Below, one piece after another: positions 8,048 through 16,198 of a stretch of DNA of 30,628 bases. The position numbers and the translations under genes were made by a program. Position 1 is the first letter of the stretch, and each line of letters opens with the position of its first letter. Source of the DNA: JBFHDX01 sp041584475 (GTDB taxonomy: Bacteria > Pseudomonadota > Alphaproteobacteria > UBA8366 > JADFVY01); contig JBFHDX010000037.1 in NCBI GenBank assembly GCA_041584475.1, forward strand, positions 1 through 30,628, in the 5' to 3' direction. The notes under the pieces were generated by a model that had not been told where the DNA came from, ran no database searches, and saw only the letters and a program-made list of their open reading frames with translations.

Positions 8048-9796
8048 TTGAGTACCATCAGACAGCGTAAGATCGTCCAACGCGGGCCGCAGAACCGTCG
8101 CCCCGCGAACTGGCGCCCGTTGCCGACGGGTGCCCACGACACCGCGCCCGACGCGAACGCCTATCTGCACTGCGGCTGGGGTCGACTGATCTTCGCGCAC
8201 ACCTTCGAGCGCGTCGAAGACCTGGTGGAGATCCTTCGGCGTGAAGCCCCGGACGAGCGCGATATGGCGTTTTACGTCAAGGACCCGCACGTCGCGCTCG
8301 CGCTCGCGCCGCAAGAACTGTTTCTCGACCCGTCTCACGCCTACCGGCTGCCGCTCGCAAATTACCGGCCGCGACGCAGCAGGCCACACGGATTCTTCAT
8401 TCGCCGGCTGCGCGGCCGCGAGGATGTCACGGCAATGAACCGCATCTATGCGCAGCAGGAAATGGTCCCAGTGCCGCGGAATTTCGTGTTGCACAACAAG
8501 GGATCTCGTCGCCTGACCTATCTCGTCGCGGAAGATCAGTCATCGGGCGAGGTTATCGGGACCGTCACCGGCGTCGATCACGTGCGCACCTTCAACGACC
8601 CGGAAAGGGCGGCGAGCCTGTGGTGCCTCGCGGTGGACCCGCAGGCGGCGTACCCGGGCGTCGGCGAATTCCTCGTCCGGCATCTAACGGAGCATTATCT
8701 CGCGCGCGGACTCGCATGGCTCGATCTCAGCGTCATGCACGACAACGAACAGGCGATCGCCCTGTATGAAAAACTAGGCTTCCAGCGGCTTCCGGCCTTC
8801 TGTCTGAAGCACAAGAATCCGATAAACGAGCGTCTGTTCACGGGACCGCAACCGGAGCGGCGACTCAACCCCTATGCCCAGATCATCATCAACGAAGCGC
8901 GCCGGCGCGGTATCGGCGTGGATATCGAAGACGAGGACGCGGCCCTCTTCACCCTCAGTCACGGCGGGCGCCGCGTTCATTGCCGCGAGTCGCTCTCCGA
9001 CCTGACCTCGGCGGTCGCGGTAGCACGCTGCGATGACAAGGCGCTCACGCATCGGCTGCTGTCGGCAGCCGGCCTTCGTGTGCCGGCCCAGATCGAGGCC
9101 GGCGACGAAGACGAGGAGCGAGAATTCCTCAGGCGCTACGAGCGCATTGTCGTCAAGCCGGCGCGCGGTGAACAGGGTACCGGAGTAAGCGTTGACGTTC
9201 GCGAAGATGAGGCACTGAAGGCGGCGATCAAGCAGGCATCGACAGCCGACACGCGCGTGCTGCTGGAACAATACTGCGACGGGGAGGACCTGCGGATCAT
9301 CGTGATCGCCGACAAGGTGGTGGCTGCGGCAATTCGCAGACCGGCAGCGGTTACCGGAGACGGCAATTCGACCATTGCCGATCTCATAGCCGTGCAGAGT
9401 CGTCGCCGCGCTGCCACGACGGGTGGAGAAAGCCGGATTCCCGTGGACGCCGAAACCCGACGCTGCGTCGACATGGCCGGGTACGACCTCGATTCGGTTC
9501 TGCCGGAGGGCGAATATCTCGAAGTTCGCAAGACCGCCAACCTGCACACCGGCGGCACGATTGTCGACACGACCGGCGTGTTGCACCCGGCGTTGGCCAA
9601 GGCTGCCCGGACGGCGGCGCGGGTATTGGACATTCCGGTTGTCGGCCTCGACTTCCTGGTGGCGGCGGCGGACCGTCCCGACCATGTGATCGTCGAGGCG
9701 AACGAGCGTCCCGGACTCGCCAATCACGAACCGCAACCGACGGCGGAGCGATTTGTCGACTTGCTGTTCCCCCAAACCGCGGAGGCATCTCAATGA
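8048..9796 (+). CDS. ngg: N-acetylglutaminylglutamine synthetase (GNAT plus ATP-grasp)
   Basis: A 582-residue two-domain enzyme. The first half is a GNAT acetyltransferase (LAVDPQAAYPGVGEFLVRHL near residue 200, ending in ALYEKLGFQRLPAF). The second half is an ATP-grasp ligase like that of cyanophycin synthetase (VVKPARGEQGTGVSV near 368 and VIVEANERPGLANHEPQPT near the end). It is expected to acetylate glutamine and ligate a second glutamine, giving the dipeptide that the preceding amidotransferase amidates. Translation starts at a TTG at 8048. GAGGAG at 8035-8040 sits seven bases before it, and the first in-frame ATG is far inside. It is 18 bases after asnO and overlaps the M42 gene by four bases. 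Confidence 0.9.
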   Translation: MSTIRQRKIVQRGPQNRRPANWRPLPTGAHDTAPDANAYLHCGWGRLIFAHTFERVEDLVEILRREAPDERDMAFYVKDPHVALALAPQELFLDPSHAYRLPLANYRPRRSRPHGFFIRRLRGREDVTAMNRIYAQQEMVPVPRNFVLHNKGSRRLTYLVAEDQSSGEVIGTVTGVDHVRTFNDPERAASLWCLAVDPQAAYPGVGEFLVRHLTEHYLARGLAWLDLSVMHDNEQAIALYEKLGFQRLPAFCLKHKNPINERLFTGPQPERRLNPYAQIIINEARRRGIGVDIEDEDAALFTLSHGGRRVHCRESLSDLTSAVAVARCDDKALTHRLLSAAGLRVPAQIEAGDEDEEREFLRRYERIVVKPARGEQGTGVSVDVREDEALKAAIKQASTADTRVLLEQYCDGEDLRIIVIADKVVAAAIRRPAAVTGDGNSTIADLIAVQSRRRAATTGGESRIPVDAETRRCVDMAGYDLDSVLPEGEYLEVRKTANLHTGGTIVDTTGVLHPALAKAARTAARVLDIPVVGLDFLVAAADRPDHVIVEANERPGLANHEPQPTAERFVDLLFPQTAEASQ

Positions 9797-10941
9797 ACCG
9801 ACAGCAGCGAGCACGACAAGGTCCGGGACCGCAGCCTTTGCCCATCACACGAGAAGAGATTGCCGACCTCCTCATCGCGTTGCTCGAGATTCCGAGTCCC
9901 ACCGGCTACACGGATTCCATCGTTCGATTCGTCTGCGACCGGTTGCGCGAAATGGAAGCTGATTACGAGCTGACGCGCCGAGGAGCGATTCGCGTGAACC
10001 TCGCCGGCAAACAGTCGAGCCCAGATCGGGCCATTGTCGGCCATCTCGATACGCTCGGCGCCCAGATCAAGATGCTCAAGGACAACGGCCGCCTGGAAAT
10101 CGTCCCGATCGGTCACTGGTCCGCCCGATTCGCCGAGGGAGCCCGGGTCACGATCTTCACTGAGGCCGGCCCGAGGCGCGGTACCGTGCTTCCGCTCAAA
10201 GCGTCGGGCCACACCTACAACACCGAGATCGACAGCCAGCCCGTGGCCTGGACAAATCTCGAGATCAGGGTGGACGAGATCGTCCGGGATCGGGGCGACC
10301 TGGAAACATTGGGATTCGATATTGGTGACATCATTGCCATGGATCCGGAACCGGAAATAACGCCGGCCGGCTTCATCGCCTCGCGTCACCTAGACGACAA
10401 GGCGGGCGTTGCCGCAATGCTGACTGCGATTCGCGCGATACTTAAGTCCGACATCGTACTGCCGGTCGATTGCCACTTCCTGTTCACCATATCCGAGGAG
10501 GTCGGCTCCGGTGCGTCTGCAGTCCTGCATGGTGACGTCTCGGAGCTCGTATCGATCGATAACGGCACCGTGGCGCCGGGACAGAACTCATCGGAATTCG
10601 GCGTCACCGTGGGTATGGCCGACATGACTGGGCCGTTCGACTGGCATCTGACGAAATTGCTTTTGCAGCTTGCCCGCGATGGCGGCATCGGCCATCAACG
10701 CGAGGTGTTCCGCTATTATCGGACCGACGCCGCATCAGCGGTAGAAGCGGGCAACGACATCCGGACTGCCCTGCTGACTTTTGGTATCGATGCGAGTCAT
10801 GGCTACGAGCGGACTCATTTCGATTCGCTCGAATCGCTCGCTCGCCTGATCACGGTTTACGTCCAGGCGCCACCGGTTGCGATCCGTGACCGACACGAAC
10901 TCGGCTCGCTCAAGGGCTTTACGCAGCAGCCCGTTAAATAG
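9793..10941 (+). CDS. M42-family metallopeptidase of the NAGGN osmolyte system
   Basis: A 382-residue co-catalytic metallopeptidase of the M42/glutamyl-aminopeptidase type. The N-terminal LLEIPSPTGY is followed by the metal ligands: His in VGHLDTLG (near residue 82), Asp in SRHLDDKAG (near 198), the Glu pair in TISEEVGSG (near 235), Asp in SIDNG, and a late His in ERTHFDSLESL. Its ATG overlaps the TGA of the synthetase (ATGA), so translation is coupled; GGAGG lies 8-12 bases upstream. In NAGGN operons such a peptidase is regularly third, and it may degrade the dipeptide when osmolarity falls; that role is inference. No signal peptide, so cytosolic. Confidence 0.88.
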   Translation: MNRQQRARQGPGPQPLPITREEIADLLIALLEIPSPTGYTDSIVRFVCDRLREMEADYELTRRGAIRVNLAGKQSSPDRAIVGHLDTLGAQIKMLKDNGRLEIVPIGHWSARFAEGARVTIFTEAGPRRGTVLPLKASGHTYNTEIDSQPVAWTNLEIRVDEIVRDRGDLETLGFDIGDIIAMDPEPEITPAGFIASRHLDDKAGVAAMLTAIRAILKSDIVLPVDCHFLFTISEEVGSGASAVLHGDVSELVSIDNGTVAPGQNSSEFGVTVGMADMTGPFDWHLTKLLLQLARDGGIGHQREVFRYYRTDAASAVEAGNDIRTALLTFGIDASHGYERTHFDSLESLARLITVYVQAPPVAIRDRHELGSLKGFTQQPVK

Positions 10942-10952
10942 GATCGCATGCG

Positions 10953-12542
10953 TCAAAACCCGGCCGCCGTGCCGTCGCTGCGCGGATCGCTGGCACCCTC
11001 GAACAGCCCGTCGGCGTGCCGCACGACGGCGCCGGCGTGGCCCATCAGGTCGCTGAACGGCTCGACCAGCTCGACGGCGTGGCCGGCATCGCGCAGCGCC
11101 TCGACGAGCGCCGGCGGGAACCGGTCCTCCAGTTTGAGGTTCGTCGACGTCTCGCCCCAGGTGCGACCGAGCAGCCAGCGCGGCGCATCGATCGCCGCCT
11201 GCAGGCCCTGGCCGAACGGGACGTGGCGCGTGAACACCGCCGCCTGGCTCTGCGGCTGCCCCTCGCCGCCCATGTTGCCGTAGACCATCACGCGCCCGTC
11301 GCCGAGCCGGGCGAGTGCCGGGTTGAGGGTATGAAAGGGCTTGCGGCCCGGCATCAGGGGATTCGTCGCCGCCTCGTCGAGCGAGAAGCTGATACCGCGG
11401 TTCTGCCACAGGATCCCGGTTTGGGGCAGCACGACGCCCGAGCCGAATTCCCAGTACAGGCTCTGGATGAAGCTCACGGCGCAACCCTCGCCGTCGATCG
11501 CACCGAGCCACACGGTGTCGCCCGGTGCGGCGTCCTGCGGCCATGGCAGCGCTCGCACACGGTCGATCCGCGCGGCCTCCGCGTCGAGATAGGCGGGGTC
11601 CAGGAATTCTCGCGGATCGCGGGCCATGTACGCGGGATCGGTGACGTGCCCGTCGCGCACCAGGAAGGCCCGCTTCGTCGCTTCGACGAGCCCGTGAATA
11701 TGGTCGAAGCTCTCGGCCTCGCCGACCCCGAGCCGGTCGAACAGGGCGAGGATCATCAGCGACGCCAGGCCCTGCGTTGGTGGCGGCGTGTTGTAGAGCG
11801 TGCCGGCGGTAACCGTGGTCGACAGCGGCTCTACGATCTGCGCCCGGTGGCCGGCGAGGTCGGCCGCCGTAAGCGGACTGCCGGCGCTTTGCAGGTCTCG
11901 GGCGATCGCGGCCGCGAGGTCGCCACGGTAGAAGTCGTCGAGCCCGGCCAGCGCCAGTCGTTCCAGCGTCGCCGAGAGCGTCGGCGCCCGCAGGCGTGCC
12001 GCCTCGGCGGGTACCGCGCCGTCGACGAGAAACGCATCCGCGAAACCGGGCGCGTCACGCAGCCCCGGCAACTTGTCGCGGGTGTTGACGACCTGACCGA
12101 CGGTCACCGCGATGCCGTCCCGCGCGTGGTGCATCGCGTCCCTGAGCAAGCGGGACAGCGGCACGTTACCGCCGCGGCGCGCCGCGATCTCGAGCGCCGC
12201 CTGCCAGCCGGCGACGGTCCCCGCCACGGTCAGCGCCGCCAGCGGACCGCGCTGCGGAATCGAGTCGAACCCCCGGTCACGATAGAAGCGGATGTCCGCC
12301 TGCCCGGCCGCCGCTCCGCAGGCGTCGATGCCGACGACGTCACCGTCGGGCTCGGCGATCAGCCAGAAGCCGTCGCCCCCGATGCTGTTCATGTGCGGAT
12401 AGACGACCGCGATCGTGGCGGCCATCGCCACCATCGCTTCGACGGCGTTGCCGCCGTCCTGCAGGACCGACAACCCGGTGCCGGCAGCCAGATGGTGCGG
12501 CGCGGTTACCATCCCGCGCCAGGCGCGTCGTGTCTTGGTCAT
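10953..12542 (-). CDS. Gamma-glutamyltransferase-family Ntn hydrolase (oxamate amidohydrolase/YwrD-like)
   Basis: A 529-residue member of the gamma-glutamyltransferase family. Members are made as one chain and cleave themselves before a catalytic Thr, here Thr343 in GDTVWLGAIDGEG. GGNAVEAMVA near the N-terminus, NTPPPTQG at 251-258 and YGNMGGEGQPQSQ at 421-433 are family blocks. It lacks a signal peptide, unlike periplasmic Ggt, and the Thr is followed by VW rather than the TTHxS pattern of classical transpeptidases. This resembles the cytosolic branch that includes YwrD and the oxamate amidohydrolase HpxW, so the substrate may not be glutathione. It lies 24 bases after the DUF1476 gene on the same strand and converges with the NAGGN operon 11 bases away. 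Confidence 0.85.
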   Translation of the reverse strand: MTKTRRAWRGMVTAPHHLAAGTGLSVLQDGGNAVEAMVAMAATIAVVYPHMNSIGGDGFWLIAEPDGDVVGIDACGAAAGQADIRFYRDRGFDSIPQRGPLAALTVAGTVAGWQAALEIAARRGGNVPLSRLLRDAMHHARDGIAVTVGQVVNTRDKLPGLRDAPGFADAFLVDGAVPAEAARLRAPTLSATLERLALAGLDDFYRGDLAAAIARDLQSAGSPLTAADLAGHRAQIVEPLSTTVTAGTLYNTPPPTQGLASLMILALFDRLGVGEAESFDHIHGLVEATKRAFLVRDGHVTDPAYMARDPREFLDPAYLDAEAARIDRVRALPWPQDAAPGDTVWLGAIDGEGCAVSFIQSLYWEFGSGVVLPQTGILWQNRGISFSLDEAATNPLMPGRKPFHTLNPALARLGDGRVMVYGNMGGEGQPQSQAAVFTRHVPFGQGLQAAIDAPRWLLGRTWGETSTNLKLEDRFPPALVEALRDAGHAVELVEPFSDLMGHAGAVVRHADGLFEGASDPRSDGTAAGF

Positions 12543-12566
12543 TCGCCGGAGCGGCGGCCCGGCGGC

Positions 12567-12905
12567 TCAGCCTCCAGGCTTGCCCAGCTCTTCGTCCAGC
12601 TGGCGCGCAGCCTCCTCGAAGAACCTGTTCATCTCGATTTCGATCATGTGCCGCGAGATCTCGATGCCCTTCCCCGTGAGGTCGGCGTGCAGCTTGTCGA
12701 TGACGTCGTCCGGCCCCGGGCGTTCGAAATCGGAGGCGATCACCTCCTTGGCATAGGCCTCCGCCTCGGCCCCGGCGATCCCCATCTTTTCCGCGGCCCA
12801 AAGACCGACCAGCTTGCAGCGGCGGACGTTGACCTTGAACGTCCGCTCCTGATCCATCTTGTACTTGGCTTCGAATGCCTTCTCGCGTTCTTCGAACTTG
12901 CTCAT
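12567..12905 (-). CDS. DUF1476 protein, ATP synthase inhibitor subunit zeta
   Basis: A 112-residue helical, charged protein matching DUF1476. The N-terminus MSKFEEREKAFEAKYKMDQE is the short inhibitory segment, and the core RCKLVGLWAAEKMG (near residues 29-42) is typical. In Paracoccus and relatives the zeta protein binds F1 and blocks ATP hydrolysis. The start is supported by GGGAGG eight bases upstream of the ATG. In many alphaproteobacteria this gene stands beside purB or purC; here it lies between them, on the opposite strand. It is probably cotranscribed with the downstream gamma-glutamyltransferase-like gene. Confidence 0.92.
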   Translation of the reverse strand: MSKFEEREKAFEAKYKMDQERTFKVNVRRCKLVGLWAAEKMGIAGAEAEAYAKEVIASDFERPGPDDVIDKLHADLTGKGIEISRHMIEIEMNRFFEEAARQLDEELGKPGG

Positions 12906-12965
12906 CCAAACGGCCTCCCTTGCCGATGATCCTGTGTCCGCGGGCGCGAAGCGCTGGCGCGCCTT

Positions 12966-12994
12966 GCATAGCGGACTGTGCGCGCTCCTGGCAA
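12966..12994 (-). promoter_or_regulatory. Possible promoter for the DUF1476/GGT operon
   Basis: Read on the minus strand, TTGCCA (12994-12989, five of six to TTGACA) is followed after 17 bases by CTATGC (12971-12966). The CTAT start of the -10 box is common in alphaproteobacterial promoters. The leader would be about 55 bases. Confidence 0.38.
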
Positions 12995-13128
12995 GCGGGG
13001 CAAGCGCGAGGCCGGGGACACGCGGGGCACAACACTCGCTAAGAAAGTGGGGCCCGTGTCACCGGGCCGCAAGTCCACCACCCGAACACTCCCCCGAACG
13101 CTGCCGTCCATGCTAAGCAATGCGCGCG

Positions 13129-13875
13129 ATGTGCACACTCGTGATCCTGCGGCGGCCGGACACCGACTGGCCGCTGATCCTCGCCGCCAACCGCGACGAG
13201 ATGGCGGACCGACCCTGGCGGGGACCGGGCCGGCACTGGCCCGACCGACCCGAGGTGGTCGGCGGCATCGATCTCGAGTCGGGGGGCAGCTGGCTCGCGC
13301 GCAACGATCACGGCGTCGTCGCCGCGGTGCTGAACCGGATCGGCACGCTGGGCCCGCTGCCCGGCAAACGCAGCCGCGGCGAACTGGTTCTCGAGGCCGT
13401 CGACCATGCCGACGCCGGCGCAGCCGCGCTGGCGCTCGCCGATCTCGACCCGACGACGTGGCGGACGTTCAATCTCGTCGTGGCTGACAATTCCAGCGCC
13501 TGGTGGCTGGCGGGCCGCGAAGGCGCCGACGCGGTCCTCGTCGAACGCATTCCGGCCGGCCTTCACATGCTCACCGCACGCGACCTGGACGACGCGACGA
13601 GCCCACGCATCGCCTTGTACCGGCCGCGCTTCGAGGCGGCGTCGCCGCCGGATCCCGGCGCCGGCAGCTGGGAGACCTGGAAAGCTCTGCTCGCCAGCCG
13701 CGAGACCGCAAGCGATCAGTTCGGTGCCATGTGCATCGTCAGCGACAGCGGGTTCGGCACCCTGTCGAGCTCGCTGCTGGCGCTGCCGGCGGCCGGTGCC
13801 CCGGACCCGCGCGGCCGCTGGCTTTTCGCCGACGGCCGGCCGGACGTGGCGGCATTCGAGCCTGTCGACGGATAG
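13129..13875 (+). CDS. NRDE/TANGO2-family protein
   Basis: A 248-residue protein of the NRDE family (TANGO2 in eukaryotes). It begins MCTLV with Cys2, carries the diagnostic ANRDE motif near residue 20, then VGGIDLESGGSWLA (near 44) and VAAVLNR, all conserved in the family. The fold is Ntn-hydrolase-like with a conserved N-terminal Cys, but the molecular role is not settled; heme or lipid handling has been proposed for eukaryotic members. An in-frame ATG three codons upstream (13120) is possible, but a start at MCTL fits the family. It faces the helicase gene, 11 bases between stops. Confidence 0.87.
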   Translation: MCTLVILRRPDTDWPLILAANRDEMADRPWRGPGRHWPDRPEVVGGIDLESGGSWLARNDHGVVAAVLNRIGTLGPLPGKRSRGELVLEAVDHADAGAAALALADLDPTTWRTFNLVVADNSSAWWLAGREGADAVLVERIPAGLHMLTARDLDDATSPRIALYRPRFEAASPPDPGAGSWETWKALLASRETASDQFGAMCIVSDSGFGTLSSSLLALPAAGAPDPRGRWLFADGRPDVAAFEPVDG

Positions 13876-13886
13876 GCCTCCGGCGG

Positions 13887-15206
13887 TTATGCGACCTTTT
13901 TCGCGTTGCGGGCGCGGCCCCTGCGTCGCCGGCTCCGGCTAAAGTGCGGTTTGAGTGGCCGTTGTTCACCCGCTGTCGTGTTGCGCTTGGACGTGTTCCG
14001 CCGCGAGCGGGTCGGCGTCGACGAGCGCCGCTGTTCACCGTCGGCGTTGCCGGGCTCGCAGGACATGGCCAGACCGTCGGGCGCCTCTGCCATTTCGAGC
14101 GGTCGCTTCACCAGCCGCTCGATCTCGCGCAGATACTTGCGCTCGGAAGAGTCGCAGAACGAATATGCGATACCGGATGCGCCGGCCCGCGCAGTCCGAC
14201 CGATCCGGTGCACATAGCTCTCTGCCTCCACCGGCAGATCGTAGTTGACGACGTGGCTAATGCCGTCGACGTCGAGGCCGCGCGCCGCGATATCCGTGGC
14301 GACCAGGACACGCGCAGCGTTGTCGCGGAAATTCTCCAGCGCACGCTGGCGGGCCGCCTGCGATTTGTTGCCGTGGATCGCATCGGCGTTGATACCGCTG
14401 CGCACGAGCTGGCCGGCAAGTCGGTTGGCGCCGTGTTTGGTGCGTGTGAATACGATGACTCGTGCCATCGACGGATCTTCCAACAAAGTCTCGAGCAGGG
14501 CTCGCTTCGCGCTTGTCGGCACGTGGAATAGGCGCTGCTCGATCCGATCGACGGTGACATTTTCCGGTGTGACCGCGACCTTAACCGGATCGACCAGAAT
14601 GGCGCGCGCAAGCTCCTCGATTTCGGCCGGCATGGTGGCCGAAAATAGCATGGTCTGGCGCTGTTTCGGCAGCCAGGCCACGATCTTGCGGATGTCGCGG
14701 ATGAAACCCATGTCCAACATGCGATCGGCCTCGTCGAGCACCAGGGTGCGCACCGAATGCAGCGCGACGTGGCCCTGCCCGATCAGATCGAGCAAGCGAC
14801 CGGGGGTAGCGACGAGAATGTCTACGCCGCGTGCCATGGCCTGGACCTGGCGGCCCTGACTGACACCGCCGGTGATTACCGTATGGCGAACGGAGACGTA
14901 GCGCGAATAGACGCGTATCGACTCACCGATCTGAATCGCAAGTTCGCGGGTCGGCGCCAGAATCAGGGCGCGGCACGCGCGCGGCCCAGCGTGTCTGCGA
15001 TCGACCGTGAGCCGTTGGAGCAACGGGCAGGTGAACGCGGCGGTCTTCCCGGTGCCAGTCTGGGCGAGGCCAAGAAAGTCGCGGCCGTCGATCAGTGACG
15101 GGATCGCCTGCGTCTGAATCGGCGTCGGAGTGGTATAATTCTCCGCCGTCAGGGCACGCTCGATGGGCTCGGCGATGCCGAGCCCCGAGAAGGAAACTTC
15201 GGTCAA
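13887..15206 (-). CDS. rhlE: DEAD-box ATP-dependent RNA helicase, RhlE-like
   Basis: With the TTG start at 15206 the product is 439 residues and begins MTEVSFSGLGIAEPI, the usual opening of this family. A frame to an ATG at 15284 adds 26 non-conserved residues. Helicase motifs in order: Q motif region PTPIQTQAIP, motif I AQTGTGKT (residues 48-55), PTREL, DEAD in VLDEADRMLDMGF, SAT in LFSATMP, ATDIAARGLDVDG and HRIGRTAR. A basic, Arg/Lys/Ser-rich tail of about 50 residues follows, likely an RNA-binding extension. It remodels structured RNA, often in the cold or in ribosome assembly. The ribosome binding site for the TTG is weak (AGAAAG about 10 bases away). Confidence 0.93.
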   Translation of the reverse strand: MTEVSFSGLGIAEPIERALTAENYTTPTPIQTQAIPSLIDGRDFLGLAQTGTGKTAAFTCPLLQRLTVDRRHAGPRACRALILAPTRELAIQIGESIRVYSRYVSVRHTVITGGVSQGRQVQAMARGVDILVATPGRLLDLIGQGHVALHSVRTLVLDEADRMLDMGFIRDIRKIVAWLPKQRQTMLFSATMPAEIEELARAILVDPVKVAVTPENVTVDRIEQRLFHVPTSAKRALLETLLEDPSMARVIVFTRTKHGANRLAGQLVRSGINADAIHGNKSQAARQRALENFRDNAARVLVATDIAARGLDVDGISHVVNYDLPVEAESYVHRIGRTARAGASGIAYSFCDSSERKYLREIERLVKRPLEMAEAPDGLAMSCEPGNADGEQRRSSTPTRSRRNTSKRNTTAGEQRPLKPHFSRSRRRRGRARNAKKVA

Positions 15207-15321
15207 AACAATCAATCTTTCTGCGCACGGCGGCGGCTTGCCAAGGACAAGCGGGCCAGGCGCGTTGCCGTCATCCACGCGCAATCGGAAACAACGGTTG
15301 GTTTTCTGGGATGTGTCTCGG

Positions 15322-15354
15322 GACTGGCGCCTCCAGTCTCGTTAATAGACGAGA
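15322..15354 (-). other. Two adjacent stem-loops in the possible helicase leader
   Basis: GACTGG (15322-15327) pairs with CCAGTC (15333-15338) around a five-base loop. TCTCGT (15337-15342) pairs with ACGAGA (15349-15354) around a six-base loop. The stems share two bases and so could be alternatives. They lie 116-148 bases upstream of the helicase start, in a non-coding gap. Confidence 0.4.
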
Positions 15355-15388
15355 GGCGCATCGCGCGTTCGCGAGATATGTACGCTTG

Positions 15389-15417
15389 CATATGAGGGTC
15401 GGCGACAGCGATGTCAA
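15389..15417 (-). promoter_or_regulatory. Possible promoter of the helicase gene
   Basis: On the minus strand a perfect TTGACA (15417-15412) is followed after 17 bases by CATATG (15394-15389), which matches the -10 consensus at only three positions. A transcript from here would have a leader of about 175 bases containing the two stem-loops at 15322-15354. The rest of the 15207-15648 gap shows no supported gene. Confidence 0.35.
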
Positions 15418-15648
15418 CCGTTTCCGATCGTGCCACTTCGCCGCATAGGGAGACCGTGCGGGTAGCCACCCGACACGTTCGGCTTCCCATGACCGGTCGC
15501 CCGGTGCCGAGAGCCAGCGACCATTCCGGGATGCGATGCTGCTTGCGCGGGCAATCAATTTCAGTTGATGTGGACGAATTGTCGCGCCGAATTCGCTAGT
15601 GTCGGTGTGGCGCGCACAGCGGGCGCAAACGACGAAAGGCTGCACGCA

Positions 15649-16185
15649 ATGTTCCTACCTCGCGGGAAGACCCCTGCCCTGCAGGTCGAGACGCTGTCGT
15701 ACGGACGTTTCGACCTGGCCGCGGACGGGGCGGAACGGTTCACGCTGGTCTGCTTCTACCGCGGCCTGCACTGCCCGATCTGCGGCGGCTATCTGAAAGA
15801 GTTCGAGCGGCTTGCGCCTGAATTCGCCAAGCGCGGCGTCAAGACCATCGCCATCAGCAGCGACGGCCGGGAGCGCGCGCAGCAAATGGCGGAAAAGATC
15901 GGCGCAGAGAACCTGCGCTTCGGCTATGGCCTGCCGCTGAGCGTTGCCCGCGACTGGGGCCTTTACATCTCGACCTCGCGCGGCAAGACGTCGCTGGGCA
16001 TAGAGGAACCGGCGCTGTTCTCGGAGCCCGGCATCTTTCTGGTGCGGCCCGATGCCACCCTCTACTGGGCCTCGGTGCAGTCGATGCCGTTCGTCCGCCC
16101 GCATTTCGCCGAAATGGTGCAGGCGATCGATTTCGTGATCGACAAAGACTATCCGGCACGCGGCGAATACGCCGGCGAGGTCTAG
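15649..16185 (+). CDS. Peroxiredoxin-like (AhpC/TSA-type thioredoxin-fold) protein
   Basis: A 178-residue thioredoxin-fold protein. FYRGLHCPICGGYLKEFE carries a CxxC pair (Cys42 and Cys45) at the position of the peroxidatic Cys of peroxiredoxins, followed by VKTIAISSDGRERAQQMAEK and the FSEPGIFLVRPDATLYWASVQ strand-turn-strand. It belongs to the peroxiredoxin-like family whose members have CPxC instead of PxxxTxxC. It probably reduces peroxides or disulfides in the cytosol; the electron donor is unknown. The frame opens at 15565, but GAAAGG nine bases before the ATG at 15649 and the start of recognisable sequence support the shorter form. Confidence 0.82.
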   Translation: MFLPRGKTPALQVETLSYGRFDLAADGAERFTLVCFYRGLHCPICGGYLKEFERLAPEFAKRGVKTIAISSDGRERAQQMAEKIGAENLRFGYGLPLSVARDWGLYISTSRGKTSLGIEEPALFSEPGIFLVRPDATLYWASVQSMPFVRPHFAEMVQAIDFVIDKDYPARGEYAGEV

Positions 16186-16198
16186 GCGGACCTGCAGC

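Noticed and set aside
13039..13566. Minus-strand frame across the TANGO2-like gene
   Set aside because: Shadow; the plus-strand frame carries ANRDE and other family motifs.
15271..15645. Minus-strand 124-codon frame in the helicase/peroxiredoxin gap
   Set aside because: No ribosome binding site, no recognisable composition or domain; overlaps the probable helicase leader.
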